64,000 nt of DNA from Pseudomonas sp. HR96 (lineage in GTDB: Bacteria > Pseudomonadota > Gammaproteobacteria > Pseudomonadales > Pseudomonadaceae): the NCBI RefSeq assembly GCF_034059295.1, contig NZ_CP139141.1, forward strand, positions 1 through 64,000, written 5' to 3'. Position 1 is the first letter of the stretch. Each line of letters opens with the position of its first letter. A program made the translations under genes and the position numbers. This document shows positions 1 to 9,990 of this stretch, in pieces. The notes under the pieces were generated by a model. The model made no database searches. It worked only from the letters and a program-made list of their open reading frames with translations, and had not been told where the DNA came from.

Positions 1-1
1 G

Positions 2-676
2 ACCCCGCGCACCCTGGACATCGACCAGGCGCAGGCGGCGATGCCCGCCAAGGGCATCACGCCCAAGGCCGTCATCGAGGGGCCGCCACCGCGCAAGCAC
101 CCGATTCTGCTGCGCCAGACCAGCTTCAAGGCGTTGCAGGAAAGCATCGCCTTCGCCGACCGCAGCGGCAGCCACACCGCGCGCTTTGGCGAGATCGAAC
201 AGCGCGGCGCGGCGCTGACGGCCAAGGGTCGGGCCTTGTACGACCGCCTGCTGGACAGCTCGCGCGAAGCGCTGGCCGGGGTGCCCGCCGAAGGCAACGC
301 CCAGCAGTACATGCAGTTGCTGGGCGAGCATTTCAGCGAGTTTCCCGATGACCTGGGGCAGATGCGCGAACAGGGCCTGGCGTTCTTTCGCTATTTCCTC
401 GCCGACGGCGCTCCCTCGCAACTGCAGGGCACGCTGGACGAGCTGCTGGCCGCCGGGCATGTGCGTTGCGAGCCATTGGTGTACGAGGATTTTCTGCCGG
501 TGAGTGCGGCGGGGATCTTTCAGTCGAACCTGGGCGATGGCGCTCAGGGCGGCTATGCCGCGCAGTCCAACCAGGTGGATTTCGAGGCGGCGCTGGGCGC
601 GGCGGTGCTCGATGAGCTGGCGCTGTATGCCGAAACCGAGCGGCGCTCGTTGTTGGAGTGCGGGCTGGCTCTGTAG
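2..676 (+). CDS. hglS: 2-oxoadipate dioxygenase/decarboxylase, C-terminal part (HglS/YdcJ family, DUF1338)
   Basis: The open frame runs in from before the window, so only about the last 224 residues of a protein that is usually about 460 residues are seen. The family is an Fe(II)-dependent enzyme converting 2-oxoadipate to D-2-hydroxyglutarate in D-lysine catabolism. Family signs are the FGEIEQRG segment, where the glutamate metal ligand is expected, and VYEDFLPVSAAGIF near the end, where family substrate contacts lie. The protein ends LLECGLAL. Its TAG stop (674-676) lies inside the left arm of a REP-type inverted repeat. The next gene is on the other strand. Identification rests on recognition of the family sequence. 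Confidence 0.85.
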   Translation, partial: TPRTLDIDQAQAAMPAKGITPKAVIEGPPPRKHPILLRQTSFKALQESIAFADRSGSHTARFGEIEQRGAALTAKGRALYDRLLDSSREALAGVPAEGNAQQYMQLLGEHFSEFPDDLGQMREQGLAFFRYFLADGAPSQLQGTLDELLAAGHVRCEPLVYEDFLPVSAAGIFQSNLGDGAQGGYAAQSNQVDFEAALGAAVLDELALYAETERRSLLECGLAL

Positions 677-732
677 CACCGAGCTCGCTCGGGAACAGGG
701 TTGACCCCATTCCCGGGCGAGCCCGGTCCTAC
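673..732. repeat. REP-type inverted repeat pair (family A)
   Basis: Two copies of a 22-24 nt unit face each other. The left is GTAGCACCGAGCTCGCTCGG and the right, read on the minus strand, is TAGGACCGGGCTCGCCCGGG, with a 14 nt loop. The unit matches the pair at 9926-9990, so this is a dispersed family. It lies between the hglS 3' end and the 3' end of the convergent chemoreceptor, a typical REP location, and could act as a bidirectional transcription terminator or mRNA stabiliser. Confidence 0.7.
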
Positions 733-748
733 GGCAAGGGTGCCGGCG

Positions 749-2737
749 TCAGGCCTTGCCCACCCGGAACTTGTCCACCTCCTGACGCAGCTCGGCCGCC
801 AGCCCTTCCATCTCCCGCGCCGTATCGGCCAGGTGGGAAATTACTTCGCGCTGCTCGCTGTTGGCCAGGGCGATGCTCTGCAGGTTGCTGCTGAGCACGG
901 TCGCGGTGCTGCTCTGCTCCTGGGTCGCGGTGGTGATCGCGGCGAACTGCTGGCCGGCCGAGCGGCTCTGTTCGTCGATCTGCTCCAGCGCTGCCGCCAC
1001 CTTGGCGTTGCGCGCCAGGCCTTCGGTCATCAGCGCATTGCCCTGCTCCATGGTCTCGATGGCGTTGCTGGTTTCTTTCTGGATGCTGCCGATCATGGCA
1101 GAAATCTCGTCGGTGGCCTGGCGGGTACGCGAGGCCAGGCTGCGCACCTCGTCGGCGACCACGGCAAAGCCGCGACCCTGCTCACCGGCGCGTGCGGCCT
1201 CGATGGCAGCGTTCAGCGCCAGCAGGTTGGTCTGCTCGGCAATCGAGGTGATCACCCCGACAATGCCGCCGATCTCCTGGGAACGCTGGCCGAGCGTGTT
1301 GATCACGCTGGCGGTGCTGCCCAGCGCGCCGGCGATCTGCTCCATGGAGCTGGAGGCCTCGGTCATAGCGCTGCGGCCGATGCGCGTCTGCTGCACGTTG
1401 TCCTGGGCCATGCGCTCGGTATTGGTCATATTGTCGGCGATATTCAACGAAGTCGCGCTGAACTCCTCGACCGCGCCGGCCATGCTGGTGATTTCGCCGG
1501 ATTGCGACTCGATGCCTTCATAAGCACCGGACGACAGGCTGGACAGCTGCTGGGAGCGGCTGCTGACCTGCTCGGCCGCCGAGCGGATGTGCACCACCAT
1601 GGTGGCCAGGGCGTCGCCCATGTGGTTGAAGCTGGTCGCCAGCTGGCCAATCTCGTCGTTACTGGTGATGCGCAGGCGTGCATCCAGGTCGCCGGCGCCC
1701 AGGGCTTCGGCCTGCTGGACCAAGGCGTTGAGCGGGCGCAGCTTGCTGCGCAGCAGCCAGATGGCCGCGCCGACGGCCAGCAGCATGGCGATCAGGCTGC
1801 CAATGCTCAGGTGGGTGCCGACGTCCCAGGTCACCGCGCGCACTTCGCTTTTCGGCATGCTCGCGATCACGGTCCAGGGGCCGCCGGTAAAGGGCATGGG
1901 CACGCTGTAGAAGTCTTCGTCGGTGTCGCTCCAGAACGCTCCCTTGCCCGGCGTCTTCGCCTGTTCGAGCAAGGCGGCGGAGGCTTTCTCCAGGCTTTTC
2001 ACGCCAGCCGGTGGCACCAGCCACTTGCCCTGCTCGTCGAGCAGCGCCAGCGAGCCGGTCTGGCCGATGCGAAAGCGCTTGAGGTTGTCGAACTGGGTGT
2101 TCTGCGCGTCGGTGTAGTCGAAGCCGACGAACAGCACGGCAATCACCTGGCCGTTCTTGTCGGTCACCGGGGTGTACTGGGTCATGTAGGAGCGGTCGAA
2201 CAGCACCGCGCGGCCCACGTAGTTCTGCCCGCTGAGCAGGCGCTGGTAGGCCGGGTGGTTGTGGTCGAGCAGGGTGCCGATGGCGCGGCTGCCGTCCTGC
2301 TTGGTCAGCGAGGTGCTGATGCGCGCGAAGTCATTGCCGCTGCGCACGAACAGGGTCGCGACGCCAGCGGTCATCTGGCGGAAGTCGTCGACCTCGGCGA
2401 AGTTGTTGTTGAGCACTTCGTCGCCCAGGCGCAGGGTCGGCGTCTGCAGGCTGCCGACCTGGATAGGCTGGTCGGCGGCAACGCTGAGGCCACCGGCAAA
2501 ACGCCGCTCGAACAACCCGCTCAGGCGCTGGGTGCTGTCGCGCAGGCTGCTGTGGAAGGTGTTGAGCTGGTCGGCCAGCAGCCGCGCTTCGCTGCGCAGG
2601 TGCTCTTCGCGGGTGGTCAGGTTGGCCTTGTCCAGCGAGTGCAGGGCAAAGACGGTACTGAGGCCGGTGACGGTGGCCAGGATGATAGCAAGGGCAATAG
2701 CCAGTTGCGTGGCTATCCGGGCTCGGGGCTGAGGCAT
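749..2737 (-). CDS. Methyl-accepting chemotaxis protein with periplasmic Cache sensor
   Basis: A membrane chemoreceptor that signals to CheA/CheW. From the N-terminus: a membrane segment near residues 8-30, a periplasmic Cache-type sensor (about 35-305, resembling the Cache_3-Cache_2 fusion class) containing [17 protein letters not shown], a second membrane segment ([20 protein letters not shown]), a HAMP domain, and the methyl-accepting domain with the hairpin tip [20 protein letters not shown]. There is no C-terminal CheR-docking pentapeptide; it ends KFRVGKA. The longest frame starts five codons earlier, but AGGAG lies 7 nt before the ATG at 2737, so that start is chosen (662 aa). The ligand cannot be told from sequence; small carboxylates are common for this sensor class. 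Confidence 0.9.
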   Translation of the reverse strand: MPQPRARIATQLAIALAIILATVTGLSTVFALHSLDKANLTTREEHLRSEARLLADQLNTFHSSLRDSTQRLSGLFERRFAGGLSVAADQPIQVGSLQTPTLRLGDEVLNNNFAEVDDFRQMTAGVATLFVRSGNDFARISTSLTKQDGSRAIGTLLDHNHPAYQRLLSGQNYVGRAVLFDRSYMTQYTPVTDKNGQVIAVLFVGFDYTDAQNTQFDNLKRFRIGQTGSLALLDEQGKWLVPPAGVKSLEKASAALLEQAKTPGKGAFWSDTDEDFYSVPMPFTGGPWTVIASMPKSEVRAVTWDVGTHLSIGSLIAMLLAVGAAIWLLRSKLRPLNALVQQAEALGAGDLDARLRITSNDEIGQLATSFNHMGDALATMVVHIRSAAEQVSSRSQQLSSLSSGAYEGIESQSGEITSMAGAVEEFSATSLNIADNMTNTERMAQDNVQQTRIGRSAMTEASSSMEQIAGALGSTASVINTLGQRSQEIGGIVGVITSIAEQTNLLALNAAIEAARAGEQGRGFAVVADEVRSLASRTRQATDEISAMIGSIQKETSNAIETMEQGNALMTEGLARNAKVAAALEQIDEQSRSAGQQFAAITTATQEQSSTATVLSSNLQSIALANSEQREVISHLADTAREMEGLAAELRQEVDKFRVGKA

Positions 2738-2865
2738 GGTGTCTCCTGGCAAACGGCTACGCAGGCGCGCTTTGCAGATAGTAACGATCGGAATGGGTAG
2801 CGGGCGTTCTTGGATCCCTGTGCATAGGAATTCGGCAGCACGCGGGGATTCTTGAGCGGGGGGCA

Positions 2866-2901
2866 GGTTTCAGGGCGGCGATGTTACAGGATCCTGAAAC
2901 C
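2866..2901. promoter_or_regulatory. Inverted repeat between LysR gene and chemoreceptor
   Basis: GGTTTCAGG at 2866-2874 pairs perfectly with CCTGAAACC at 2893-2901 across an 18 nt loop. It lies after the LysR stop and upstream of the chemoreceptor start, both on the minus strand. There is no T-tract, so it is not a canonical terminator. It could be an attenuating hairpin or an operator. Confidence 0.35.
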
Positions 2902-2926
2902 GGTTGCTGCGCGCTGCCCCACATTC

Positions 2927-3847
2927 TCACGCCAGAATCTGCACCTGGGGCATGACCATCGCCGCCACCTCGGCCTGCAGGAACTCACCCAGGCGCCGAA
3001 GCCGATCGCCTCCGGGCCGGGTCTTGGGCCACACCAGGTAATAGTGCTCGCCACTGGCCACCGCCGTCGGCCATGGCAGGCTCAGGCGCCCCTGGGCCAC
3101 GTCTTCGGCGACCATCAGCAGGTCGCCGATCGCCACGCCATAGCCGCGCGCTGCGGCGATCATGCCCAGCTCCAGGGTGTCGAAGGCCTGGCCGCCGCGC
3201 AGCGAGACCTGCTCGTGCAGCTGCATGCGGGTCAGCCAGGTGCGCCAGTCGCGACGGTCGGGCGTGGGGTGGAGCAATTCGGCGCGGGCCAGCTGCGCCA
3301 CGGTCCAGGGCGCATCGTCGCTCAGGCCCGGCGACCCCACCGGCACCAGCCATTCGGGAAACAGCAGGGTCACCTGCCAGTCGGGGGGAAAGTTGCCGGT
3401 GCCCAGCAACACCGCGCAATCAAATGGCTCATGGTTGAAGTCGACATGGTCGATGTCCATCCAGGCGCTGGTCAGCTGCACTTCATTGCCCACCTGCAAG
3501 TGGCGAAAGCGGCTCAGGCGCGCGAGCAACCAGCGCATGGTCAGGGTCGAAGGCGCCTTCATGCGCAGGATGTCGTCTTCGCTGCGCAAAGTGTCGCAGG
3601 CGCGCTCCAGTGCACCAAAGCCGTCGCGCACGCCCGGCAGCAGGGTCCGCGCCGACTCGGTGAGCTGCAGGTTGCGACCGTTGCGCTGGAACAGCCGGCA
3701 GGCGAAGTGTTCCTCAAGGGTACGGATATGCCGGCTCACGGCGCTCTGGGTGATGGACAACTCCTGCGCCGCGCGGGTGAACGAGCTGTGCCGCGCAGCG
3801 GCTTCGAAGGCGCGCAAGGCATACAAGGGCGGTAGACGGCGGGACAT
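2927..3847 (-). CDS. LysR-family transcriptional regulator (GcvA-like)
   Basis: A 306-residue LysR protein: a winged HTH in the first 65 residues (SSFTRAAQELSITQSAVSRH recognition region) followed by a two-lobed effector-binding domain with WLVPVGSPGL and GYGVAIGD. The sequence style is that of the GcvA/AmpR subgroup. The longest frame starts six codons earlier, but CAGGAGA sits 6 nt before the ATG at 3847, which is chosen. It is transcribed divergently from the MATE pump, with a palindromic T-N11-A motif between them (3872-3890), so it probably controls the pump and itself. The inducer is unknown. Confidence 0.88.
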   Translation of the reverse strand: MSRRLPPLYALRAFEAAARHSSFTRAAQELSITQSAVSRHIRTLEEHFACRLFQRNGRNLQLTESARTLLPGVRDGFGALERACDTLRSEDDILRMKAPSTLTMRWLLARLSRFRHLQVGNEVQLTSAWMDIDHVDFNHEPFDCAVLLGTGNFPPDWQVTLLFPEWLVPVGSPGLSDDAPWTVAQLARAELLHPTPDRRDWRTWLTRMQLHEQVSLRGGQAFDTLELGMIAAARGYGVAIGDLLMVAEDVAQGRLSLPWPTAVASGEHYYLVWPKTRPGGDRLRRLGEFLQAEVAAMVMPQVQILA

Positions 3848-3871
3848 GGCGGCTCTCCTGAGCAAGCACCT

Positions 3872-3890
3872 GCATGATTAAAACTCATGC
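3872..3890. promoter_or_regulatory. Candidate LysR operator (T-N11-A palindrome)
   Basis: GCATGA and TCATGC are perfect inverted repeats separated by TTAAAAC, giving T-N11-A at the core, the hallmark of LysR-type binding sites. It lies 25 nt upstream of the LysR start and about 83 nt upstream of the MATE start. That is the right place for joint autoregulation and activation. Confidence 0.55.
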
Positions 3891-3973
3891 CAGGCATCGT
3901 TTTTATCCTTTTGTGCCCACCCGGCGCAACCCGGACAATCGACTTCCAGACTCAGCGGATCGAGCCCACTGCC

Positions 3974-5410
3974 ATGCACGCCAACGCCCGTACCGAACTT
4001 CGCGCCCTGCTCAGGCTGGCTGGGCCCCTGATCGCCTCGCAGCTGGCGCACATGCTGATGGTACTGACCGACACCCTGATGATGGCCCGGCTCAGCCCCC
4101 AGGCCCTGGCAGGCGGCGGCCTGGGCGCGGCCAGCTATTCCTTCGTGTCGATCTTCTGCATCGGCGTGATGGCGGCGGTCGGCACTCTGGTGTCGATCCG
4201 CCAGGGTGCCGGCGACATCAAGGGCGCCGCGCGGCTGACCCAGGCCGGGCTGTGGCTGGCGTGGATGCTGGCGCTGGCCGCCGCGCTGTTGCTGTGGAAC
4301 CTCTCACCGCTACTGCTGCTGTTCGGCCAGCACCCGGACAACGTGCAGGCGGCCAGCCAGTTCCTCGCCCTGCTGCCGTTGGCGTTGCCCGGCTACCTGA
4401 GCTTCTTCGCCCTGCGCGGCTTCAGCAGCGCCATTGGCCGCAGCAGCCCGATCATGGTCATCAGCCTGTGCGGCACGGCGCTGAACTACGTGCTCAACCA
4501 TATCTTCATCGAGGGCCTGTTCGGCCTGCCGAAGATGGGCCTGGTAGGCATCGGCCTGGTCACCGCCATCGTCGCCAACGGCATGGCCCTGGGGCTGGCC
4601 TGGCACATTGGCCGGCACCGTGCCTACGCGGCCTACCCGATCCGCCACGGCCTGCTGCGCCCCTCGCTGAGCGCCTTGCGCGAGCTGTGGCGGCTGGGCC
4701 TGCCGATAGGTGGCACCTACGCCGTGGAAGTCGGCCTGTTCGCGTTCGCTGCGCTGTGCATGGGCACCATGGGCAGCACCCAGCTGGCGGCGCACCAGGT
4801 CGCCCTGCAGATCGTTTCGGTGGCGTTCATGGTGCCCGCCGGCCTGTCCTACGCGGTGACCATGCGCATCGGCAAGCACTATGGCGCCGGCAACCTGCTG
4901 GCGGCGCGCCTGGCCGGGCGGGTCGGCATCGCTTTCGGCGGGGCGGCGATGTTCGCCTTTGCCGCGTTGTTCTGGCTGGGCGCCCATCGGCTGGTGACGC
5001 TGTTCCTGGACGCCGGCGACCCGGCCTTTGCTCCGGTCATCCAGCTGGCCGTCAGCCTGCTGGCGGTGGCTGCCTGGTTCGAGCTGTTCGACGGCGTGCA
5101 GACCATCGCCATGGGCGCCATTCGCGGCCTCAAGGATGCTCGCACCACCTTTGTGGTGGGGCTGGTGTGCTATTGGGTGATCGGCGCGCCCACCGCCTGG
5201 CTGTTGGCGTTTCGCTTCGAGCAGGGCGCGGTAGGCGTCTGGTGGGGCCTGGCGCTGGGCCTGGCCTGTGCGGCGGTGACCCTGACCCTGGCCTTCGAAT
5301 GGCGGGTGCGGCGCATGCAGCGGCGCGAGGCGCTCAGGCTTGCAACACCTGCAGGCCCGATGCCCCCTGCAGGCGCAGCACCAGCTCGGCGAAAGGCAAA
5401 GGCTTGCTGA
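3974..5410 (+). CDS. MATE-family multidrug efflux transporter (NorM-type)
   Basis: A 478-residue inner-membrane antiporter of the MATE family, with twelve hydrophobic segments and family features LAGPLIASQLAHMLMVLTDTLMM at the start and TQLAAHQVALQIVS and PAGLSYAVTMRIGKHYGAG in the second half. These pumps export cationic drugs using Na+ or H+ gradients. The frame is open 29 codons further upstream, but homology begins at the ATG at 3974. The last 25 or so residues (ATPAGPMPPAGAAPARRKAKAC) are read across the antisense of the neighbouring GGDEF/EAL gene and look unlike a MATE tail, so the stop may have drifted into that gene. A divergent LysR gene is the likely regulator. Confidence 0.9.
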   Translation: MHANARTELRALLRLAGPLIASQLAHMLMVLTDTLMMARLSPQALAGGGLGAASYSFVSIFCIGVMAAVGTLVSIRQGAGDIKGAARLTQAGLWLAWMLALAAALLLWNLSPLLLLFGQHPDNVQAASQFLALLPLALPGYLSFFALRGFSSAIGRSSPIMVISLCGTALNYVLNHIFIEGLFGLPKMGLVGIGLVTAIVANGMALGLAWHIGRHRAYAAYPIRHGLLRPSLSALRELWRLGLPIGGTYAVEVGLFAFAALCMGTMGSTQLAAHQVALQIVSVAFMVPAGLSYAVTMRIGKHYGAGNLLAARLAGRVGIAFGGAAMFAFAALFWLGAHRLVTLFLDAGDPAFAPVIQLAVSLLAVAAWFELFDGVQTIAMGAIRGLKDARTTFVVGLVCYWVIGAPTAWLLAFRFEQGAVGVWWGLALGLACAAVTLTLAFEWRVRRMQRREALRLATPAGPMPPAGAAPARRKAKAC

Positions 5411-6998
5411 TGAGGTAACCCTGGATCTGGTCGCAGCCGTAGCTGCGCAGCAAGGCCAGCTGGGCGTTGGTTTCCACCCCTTCGGCGACCACCTCCAGGC
5501 TCAGGTTGTGCGCCAGGTTGACCATGGCGTGCACCAGCTTGCGGTTTTCCTCGCGGCCCTCCATGCCGGCGACGAAGCTCTTGTCGATCTTCAGCAAGGC
5601 GATCGGCAGGTTGTTCAGGTGCACGAACGAGGAAAAACCGGTGCCGAAGTCGTCGAGGGAAAACCGCACCCCCAGGTGGCCCAGGGCGTCCATGGTCTGC
5701 TTGACCAGCTCGTTGCGGCGCATCACCGCCGTTTCGGTCAGCTCGAACTCCAGCCAGCGCGCATCCACGCCGCGCTCGGCGATCAACCGGCTCAGGGTCG
5801 GCAACAACTGGCTGTCGTGGAACTGGCGAAAGGACAGGTTGATGGCCATGTGCAGCGGGTCGATGCCCAGCTCGCGCAGCGCCTGCATGTCGCGCAGCGC
5901 CCGCGAGATCACCCAGTAGCCCAGCGGCACGATCAGCCCGCTCTGCTCGGCCAGCGGCACGAACTCGCTGGGCGGCAGCAGGCCGCGCTCGGCATGGCGC
6001 CAGCGCACCAGCGCTTCGAGGCCGACGATGTGGCCGTCGTGCAGGTCGAGCCGCGGCTGGTAATGCAGCTCCAGCTCGTCGCGGCGCAGGGCCCGGCGCA
6101 GTTCGCCTTCCAGGTCGACCAGGCTGCGCGCGTCACTGTTCAGGCGCTCGTTGAACACATGAAAGGTGCAGCCCTGGATGCTCTTGGCCTGCTGCATGGC
6201 AATGTGCGCGTGCCACATCAACGGGTCGGCGCCGGCCTGGCTGCGCGCATGGGCGATGCCCAGGCTGCAGCCCAGCAGCAGGCTCTCGCCGTCGATCCAG
6301 TAGGGTTCGGCCATGGCTTCGACGATGCGCTCGGCCAGGGCCTCGGCATGCAGCGGGTCGCGACGGGTGTCGATCAGCAAGGCAAATTCGTCGCTGCCCA
6401 GCCGGGCGATCTGGTCAGCGCTTTCCAGCTGCGCCTTGAGGCGCCCGACCACCTGCAGGATCAAGCGGTCGCCGGCCTGGTGGCCGAGGGCGTCGTTGGC
6501 GTAACGGAAGTTGTCGAGGTCCAGGTGGCCCAGCGCCACGCCGCGCCCGTCGTGCTCGTCGAGGCGGGCGGCCAGCAGGGCCTGGAAGCCTTGGCGGTTG
6601 GCGATACCGGTCAGTGGATCTTGCTCGGCCAGGCGCTGCAGGGTGGTTTCCAGCACCCCGCGCTCGCGCACATGGCGCAGGCAGCGGCGCAGGCTGTCGG
6701 CACTCAGGTGGTCGCGCACCAGCCAGTCGCTGACTCCCAGCGGCGGCTCCTGGGGCTCCTGGTCGAGCAGCAGGACCATCGGCAGGCTGCACAAGGCGGC
6801 GCTCGGCTGCAACGCCGCCGTAGTCAACAGCAGGCTGTTGCGGCTGTCGTCCAGGTGCTGGCTGAGGGCCTCCCAGTTGTTCTCCACCACCAGCTCCAGC
6901 TTGCTGCCCATGGCCGCCAGGCACACGCGCACCGCCATCGCCCATTGCGGCTCCTGGGCCAGCAACAGCAAACGCACGGGGTCGGCAGGCTTGGTCAC
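5334..6998 (-). CDS. proE: Cyclic-di-GMP phosphodiesterase, degenerate GGDEF plus EAL (ProE-like)
   Basis: A 554-residue cytoplasmic protein: an N-terminal receiver-like region (about 1-120), a GGDEF domain whose signature is degenerate (RLGSDEF, residues 199-205), and an EAL domain with the signature intact (GLEALVRW, EAL at 328-330, then DDFGTGFSS, KIDKSF and VAEGVE). Hydrolysis of c-di-GMP with little or no cyclase activity is expected. In P. aeruginosa the proficient phosphodiesterase ProE lies at the same place, between a MATE gene and rep. AAGGAG stands 5 nt before GTG 6998, whereas the ATG six codons earlier has no such site, so GTG is chosen. Its 3' end overlaps the MATE gene by 77 nt. 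Confidence 0.85.
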   Translation of the reverse strand: MTKPADPVRLLLLAQEPQWAMAVRVCLAAMGSKLELVVENNWEALSQHLDDSRNSLLLTTAALQPSAALCSLPMVLLLDQEPQEPPLGVSDWLVRDHLSADSLRRCLRHVRERGVLETTLQRLAEQDPLTGIANRQGFQALLAARLDEHDGRGVALGHLDLDNFRYANDALGHQAGDRLILQVVGRLKAQLESADQIARLGSDEFALLIDTRRDPLHAEALAERIVEAMAEPYWIDGESLLLGCSLGIAHARSQAGADPLMWHAHIAMQQAKSIQGCTFHVFNERLNSDARSLVDLEGELRRALRRDELELHYQPRLDLHDGHIVGLEALVRWRHAERGLLPPSEFVPLAEQSGLIVPLGYWVISRALRDMQALRELGIDPLHMAINLSFRQFHDSQLLPTLSRLIAERGVDARWLEFELTETAVMRRNELVKQTMDALGHLGVRFSLDDFGTGFSSFVHLNNLPIALLKIDKSFVAGMEGREENRKLVHAMVNLAHNLSLEVVAEGVETNAQLALLRSYGCDQIQGYLISKPLPFAELVLRLQGASGLQVLQA

Positions 6999-7254
6999 GA
7001 GAACTCCTTGATGCATCTTTGCGTGGAGGGCGGCCCACTTGTGCAGGCCGTCGAAACCTTTAAAGAGTAATGAGTTTCAATCGCATCTTACTCGAGTGCG
7101 GCACCATACACGCAAACGAGTGGTACATCCTGCTCGAAAGTGCGCAAAGCGGCAATCTTGTTGCTAGCACACACCGACAGGCAGACGGTCGCGGCAGAAT
7201 CCGTCGAGCCTGTTAAAATGCGCGACCTTTTCGCCAGCGAATCCCGTTTCCGTC

Positions 7255-9264
7255 ATGTCCCGACTCAACCCCCGGCAGCAAGAAGCCGTGAACTACGTCG
7301 GCGGCCCTCTTTTGGTGCTCGCCGGTGCCGGCTCCGGCAAAACCAGCGTAATCACCCGCAAGATCGCGCACCTGATCCAGAACTGCGGCATCCGCGCCCA
7401 GTACATCGTCGCCATGACCTTCACCAACAAGGCGGCGCGCGAGATGAAAGAGCGTGTCGGCACCCTGCTGCGCGCCGGCGAGGGGCGCGGCCTGACGGTG
7501 TCGACCTTCCACAACCTGGGCCTGAACATCATCCGCAAGGAACACACGCGGCTGGGCTACAAACCGGGGTTCTCGATCTTCGACGAAACCGACGTCAAGG
7601 CGCTGATGGCCGACATCATGCAGAAGGAGTACTCCGGCGACGACGGCGTAGACGAAATCAAGAACATGATCGGCGCCTGGAAGAACGACCTGGTGCTGCC
7701 GCCCGAGGCGCTGGAAAATGCCCGCAACCCCAAGGAACAGACCGCCGCCATCGTCTACACCCACTACCAGCGCACGCTCAAGGCGTATAACGCGGTGGAC
7801 TTTGACGATTTGATTCTGCAACCGGTGAAGTTGTTCCAGGAACATCCCGACATTCTCGAGAAATGGCAGAATCGCGTGCGTTACCTGTTGGTGGACGAAT
7901 ATCAGGACACCAACGCCAGCCAGTACCTGCTGGTGAAACTGCTGATCGGTACGCGTTGCCAATTCACGGTGGTGGGCGACGATGACCAGTCGATCTACGC
8001 CTGGCGTGGCGCGCGCCCGGAAAACCTCATGCTGCTCAAGGACGACTATCCCTCCTTGAAAGTGGTGATGCTGGAGCAGAACTACCGTTCCACCAGCCGC
8101 ATCCTGCGCTGTGCCAACGTGCTGATCTCCAACAACCCCCATGCCTTCGAAAAGCAGCTGTGGAGCGAGATGGGCCACGGCGACGAGATCCGCGTGATCC
8201 GCTGCAAGAACGAAGACGCCGAGGCCGAGCGGGTGGCCATCGAGATCCTCACCCTGCACCTGCGCACCGACCGCCCGTACAGCGATTTCGCCATCCTCTA
8301 CCGCGGCAACTACCAGGCCAAGCTGATGGAGCTCAAGCTGCAGCACCACCAGGTGCCCTATCGCCTGTCGGGCGGCAACAGCTTCTTCGGCCGCCAGGAA
8401 GTGAAAGACCTGATGGCCTACTTCCGCCTGCTGGTGAATCCGGACGACGACAACGCCTTCCTGCGGGTGATCAACGTGCCGCGCCGCGAGATCGGCTCCA
8501 CCACCCTGGAGAAGCTTGGCAACTACGCCACCGAGCGCAAGGTATCGATGTACGCCGCCACCGACGAGATCGGCCTCGGCGAGCACTTGGACAGCCGTTT
8601 CACCGACCGCCTGCAGCGCTTCAAGCGCTGGATGGACAAGGTCCGCGAGAAGGTCGCTGGCGACGACCCGATCATGTCGCTGCGCGAGATGGTCAGCGAC
8701 ATCGACTACGAAAACTGGATTCGCACCAACAGTTCCAGCGACAAGGCCGCCGACTATCGCATCGGCAACGTCTGGTTTCTCATCGACGCGTTGAAGAACA
8801 CCCTCGAAAAAGATGAAGAGGGCAACATGACCATCGAGGAAGCCATCGGTAAACTGGTGCTGCGTGACATGCTCGAGCGTCAGCAGGAAGAAGAGGACGG
8901 CGCCGAAGGCGTGCAGATGATGACCCTGCATGCCTCCAAGGGCCTGGAATTTCCCTACGTGTTCATCATGGGCATGGAGGAGGAGATCCTCCCTCACCGT
9001 TCCAGCATCGAGGCCGATACCATCGAGGAAGAGCGGCGCCTGGCCTACGTCGGCATCACCCGGGCGCGGCAGACCCTGGCCTTCACCTTTGCCGCCAAGC
9101 GCAAGCAGTACGGCGAGATCATCGACTGCTCACCCAGCCGCTTTCTCGACGAACTGCCGCCTGACGACCTGGCCTGGGAAGGCAACGACGACACCCCGGT
9201 GGAGGTCAAGGCGGTACGCGGCAACACGGCACTGGCAGACATCCGCGCCATGCTCAAGCGCTGA
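7255..9264 (+). CDS. rep: ATP-dependent DNA helicase Rep (SF1, UvrD/PcrA type)
   Basis: A 669-residue SF1A 3'-5' helicase that helps replication forks pass protein obstacles. All motifs are present in order: Walker A AGAGSGKT (23-30), VDEYQDTN (motif II), VGDDDQSIYAWRGA (motif III), MTLHASKGLEF (motif V) and RRLAYVGITRARQTL (motif VI). The length matches E. coli Rep. A likely -10 (TAAAAT, about 7214) precedes the gene, about 35 nt before the ATG. It is divergent from the phosphodiesterase and followed by a hairpin and xpt. Confidence 0.95.
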   Translation: MSRLNPRQQEAVNYVGGPLLVLAGAGSGKTSVITRKIAHLIQNCGIRAQYIVAMTFTNKAAREMKERVGTLLRAGEGRGLTVSTFHNLGLNIIRKEHTRLGYKPGFSIFDETDVKALMADIMQKEYSGDDGVDEIKNMIGAWKNDLVLPPEALENARNPKEQTAAIVYTHYQRTLKAYNAVDFDDLILQPVKLFQEHPDILEKWQNRVRYLLVDEYQDTNASQYLLVKLLIGTRCQFTVVGDDDQSIYAWRGARPENLMLLKDDYPSLKVVMLEQNYRSTSRILRCANVLISNNPHAFEKQLWSEMGHGDEIRVIRCKNEDAEAERVAIEILTLHLRTDRPYSDFAILYRGNYQAKLMELKLQHHQVPYRLSGGNSFFGRQEVKDLMAYFRLLVNPDDDNAFLRVINVPRREIGSTTLEKLGNYATERKVSMYAATDEIGLGEHLDSRFTDRLQRFKRWMDKVREKVAGDDPIMSLREMVSDIDYENWIRTNSSSDKAADYRIGNVWFLIDALKNTLEKDEEGNMTIEEAIGKLVLRDMLERQQEEEDGAEGVQMMTLHASKGLEFPYVFIMGMEEEILPHRSSIEADTIEEERRLAYVGITRARQTLAFTFAAKRKQYGEIIDCSPSRFLDELPPDDLAWEGNDDTPVEVKAVRGNTALADIRAMLKR

Positions 9265-9906
<642 letters not shown>

Positions 9907-9925
9907 AGCGTTTGGCGTCTATCCC

Positions 9926-9990
9926 GTAGGACCGAGCTTGCCCGGGAAGGCAGTTGCTGCGAGGCCCTTTCCGTACAAGCCCGGTCCTAC
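9926..9990. repeat. REP-type inverted repeat pair (family A)
   Basis: The left unit GTAGGACCGAGCTTGCCCGG and the right unit, read on the minus strand as GTAGGACCGGGCTTGTACGG, form an imperfect stem with a loop of about 14 nt. It is the same family as at 673-732. It occupies the gap between the convergent 3' ends of xpt and the acetyl-CoA hydrolase gene. Confidence 0.7.

Noticed and set aside
701-2800. Long open frame (699 codons) on the plus strand across the chemoreceptor gene
   Set aside because: It is the antisense of a clear methyl-accepting protein; it is rich in Gly/His/Gln repeats typical of antisense frames in high-GC DNA and has no ribosome site.
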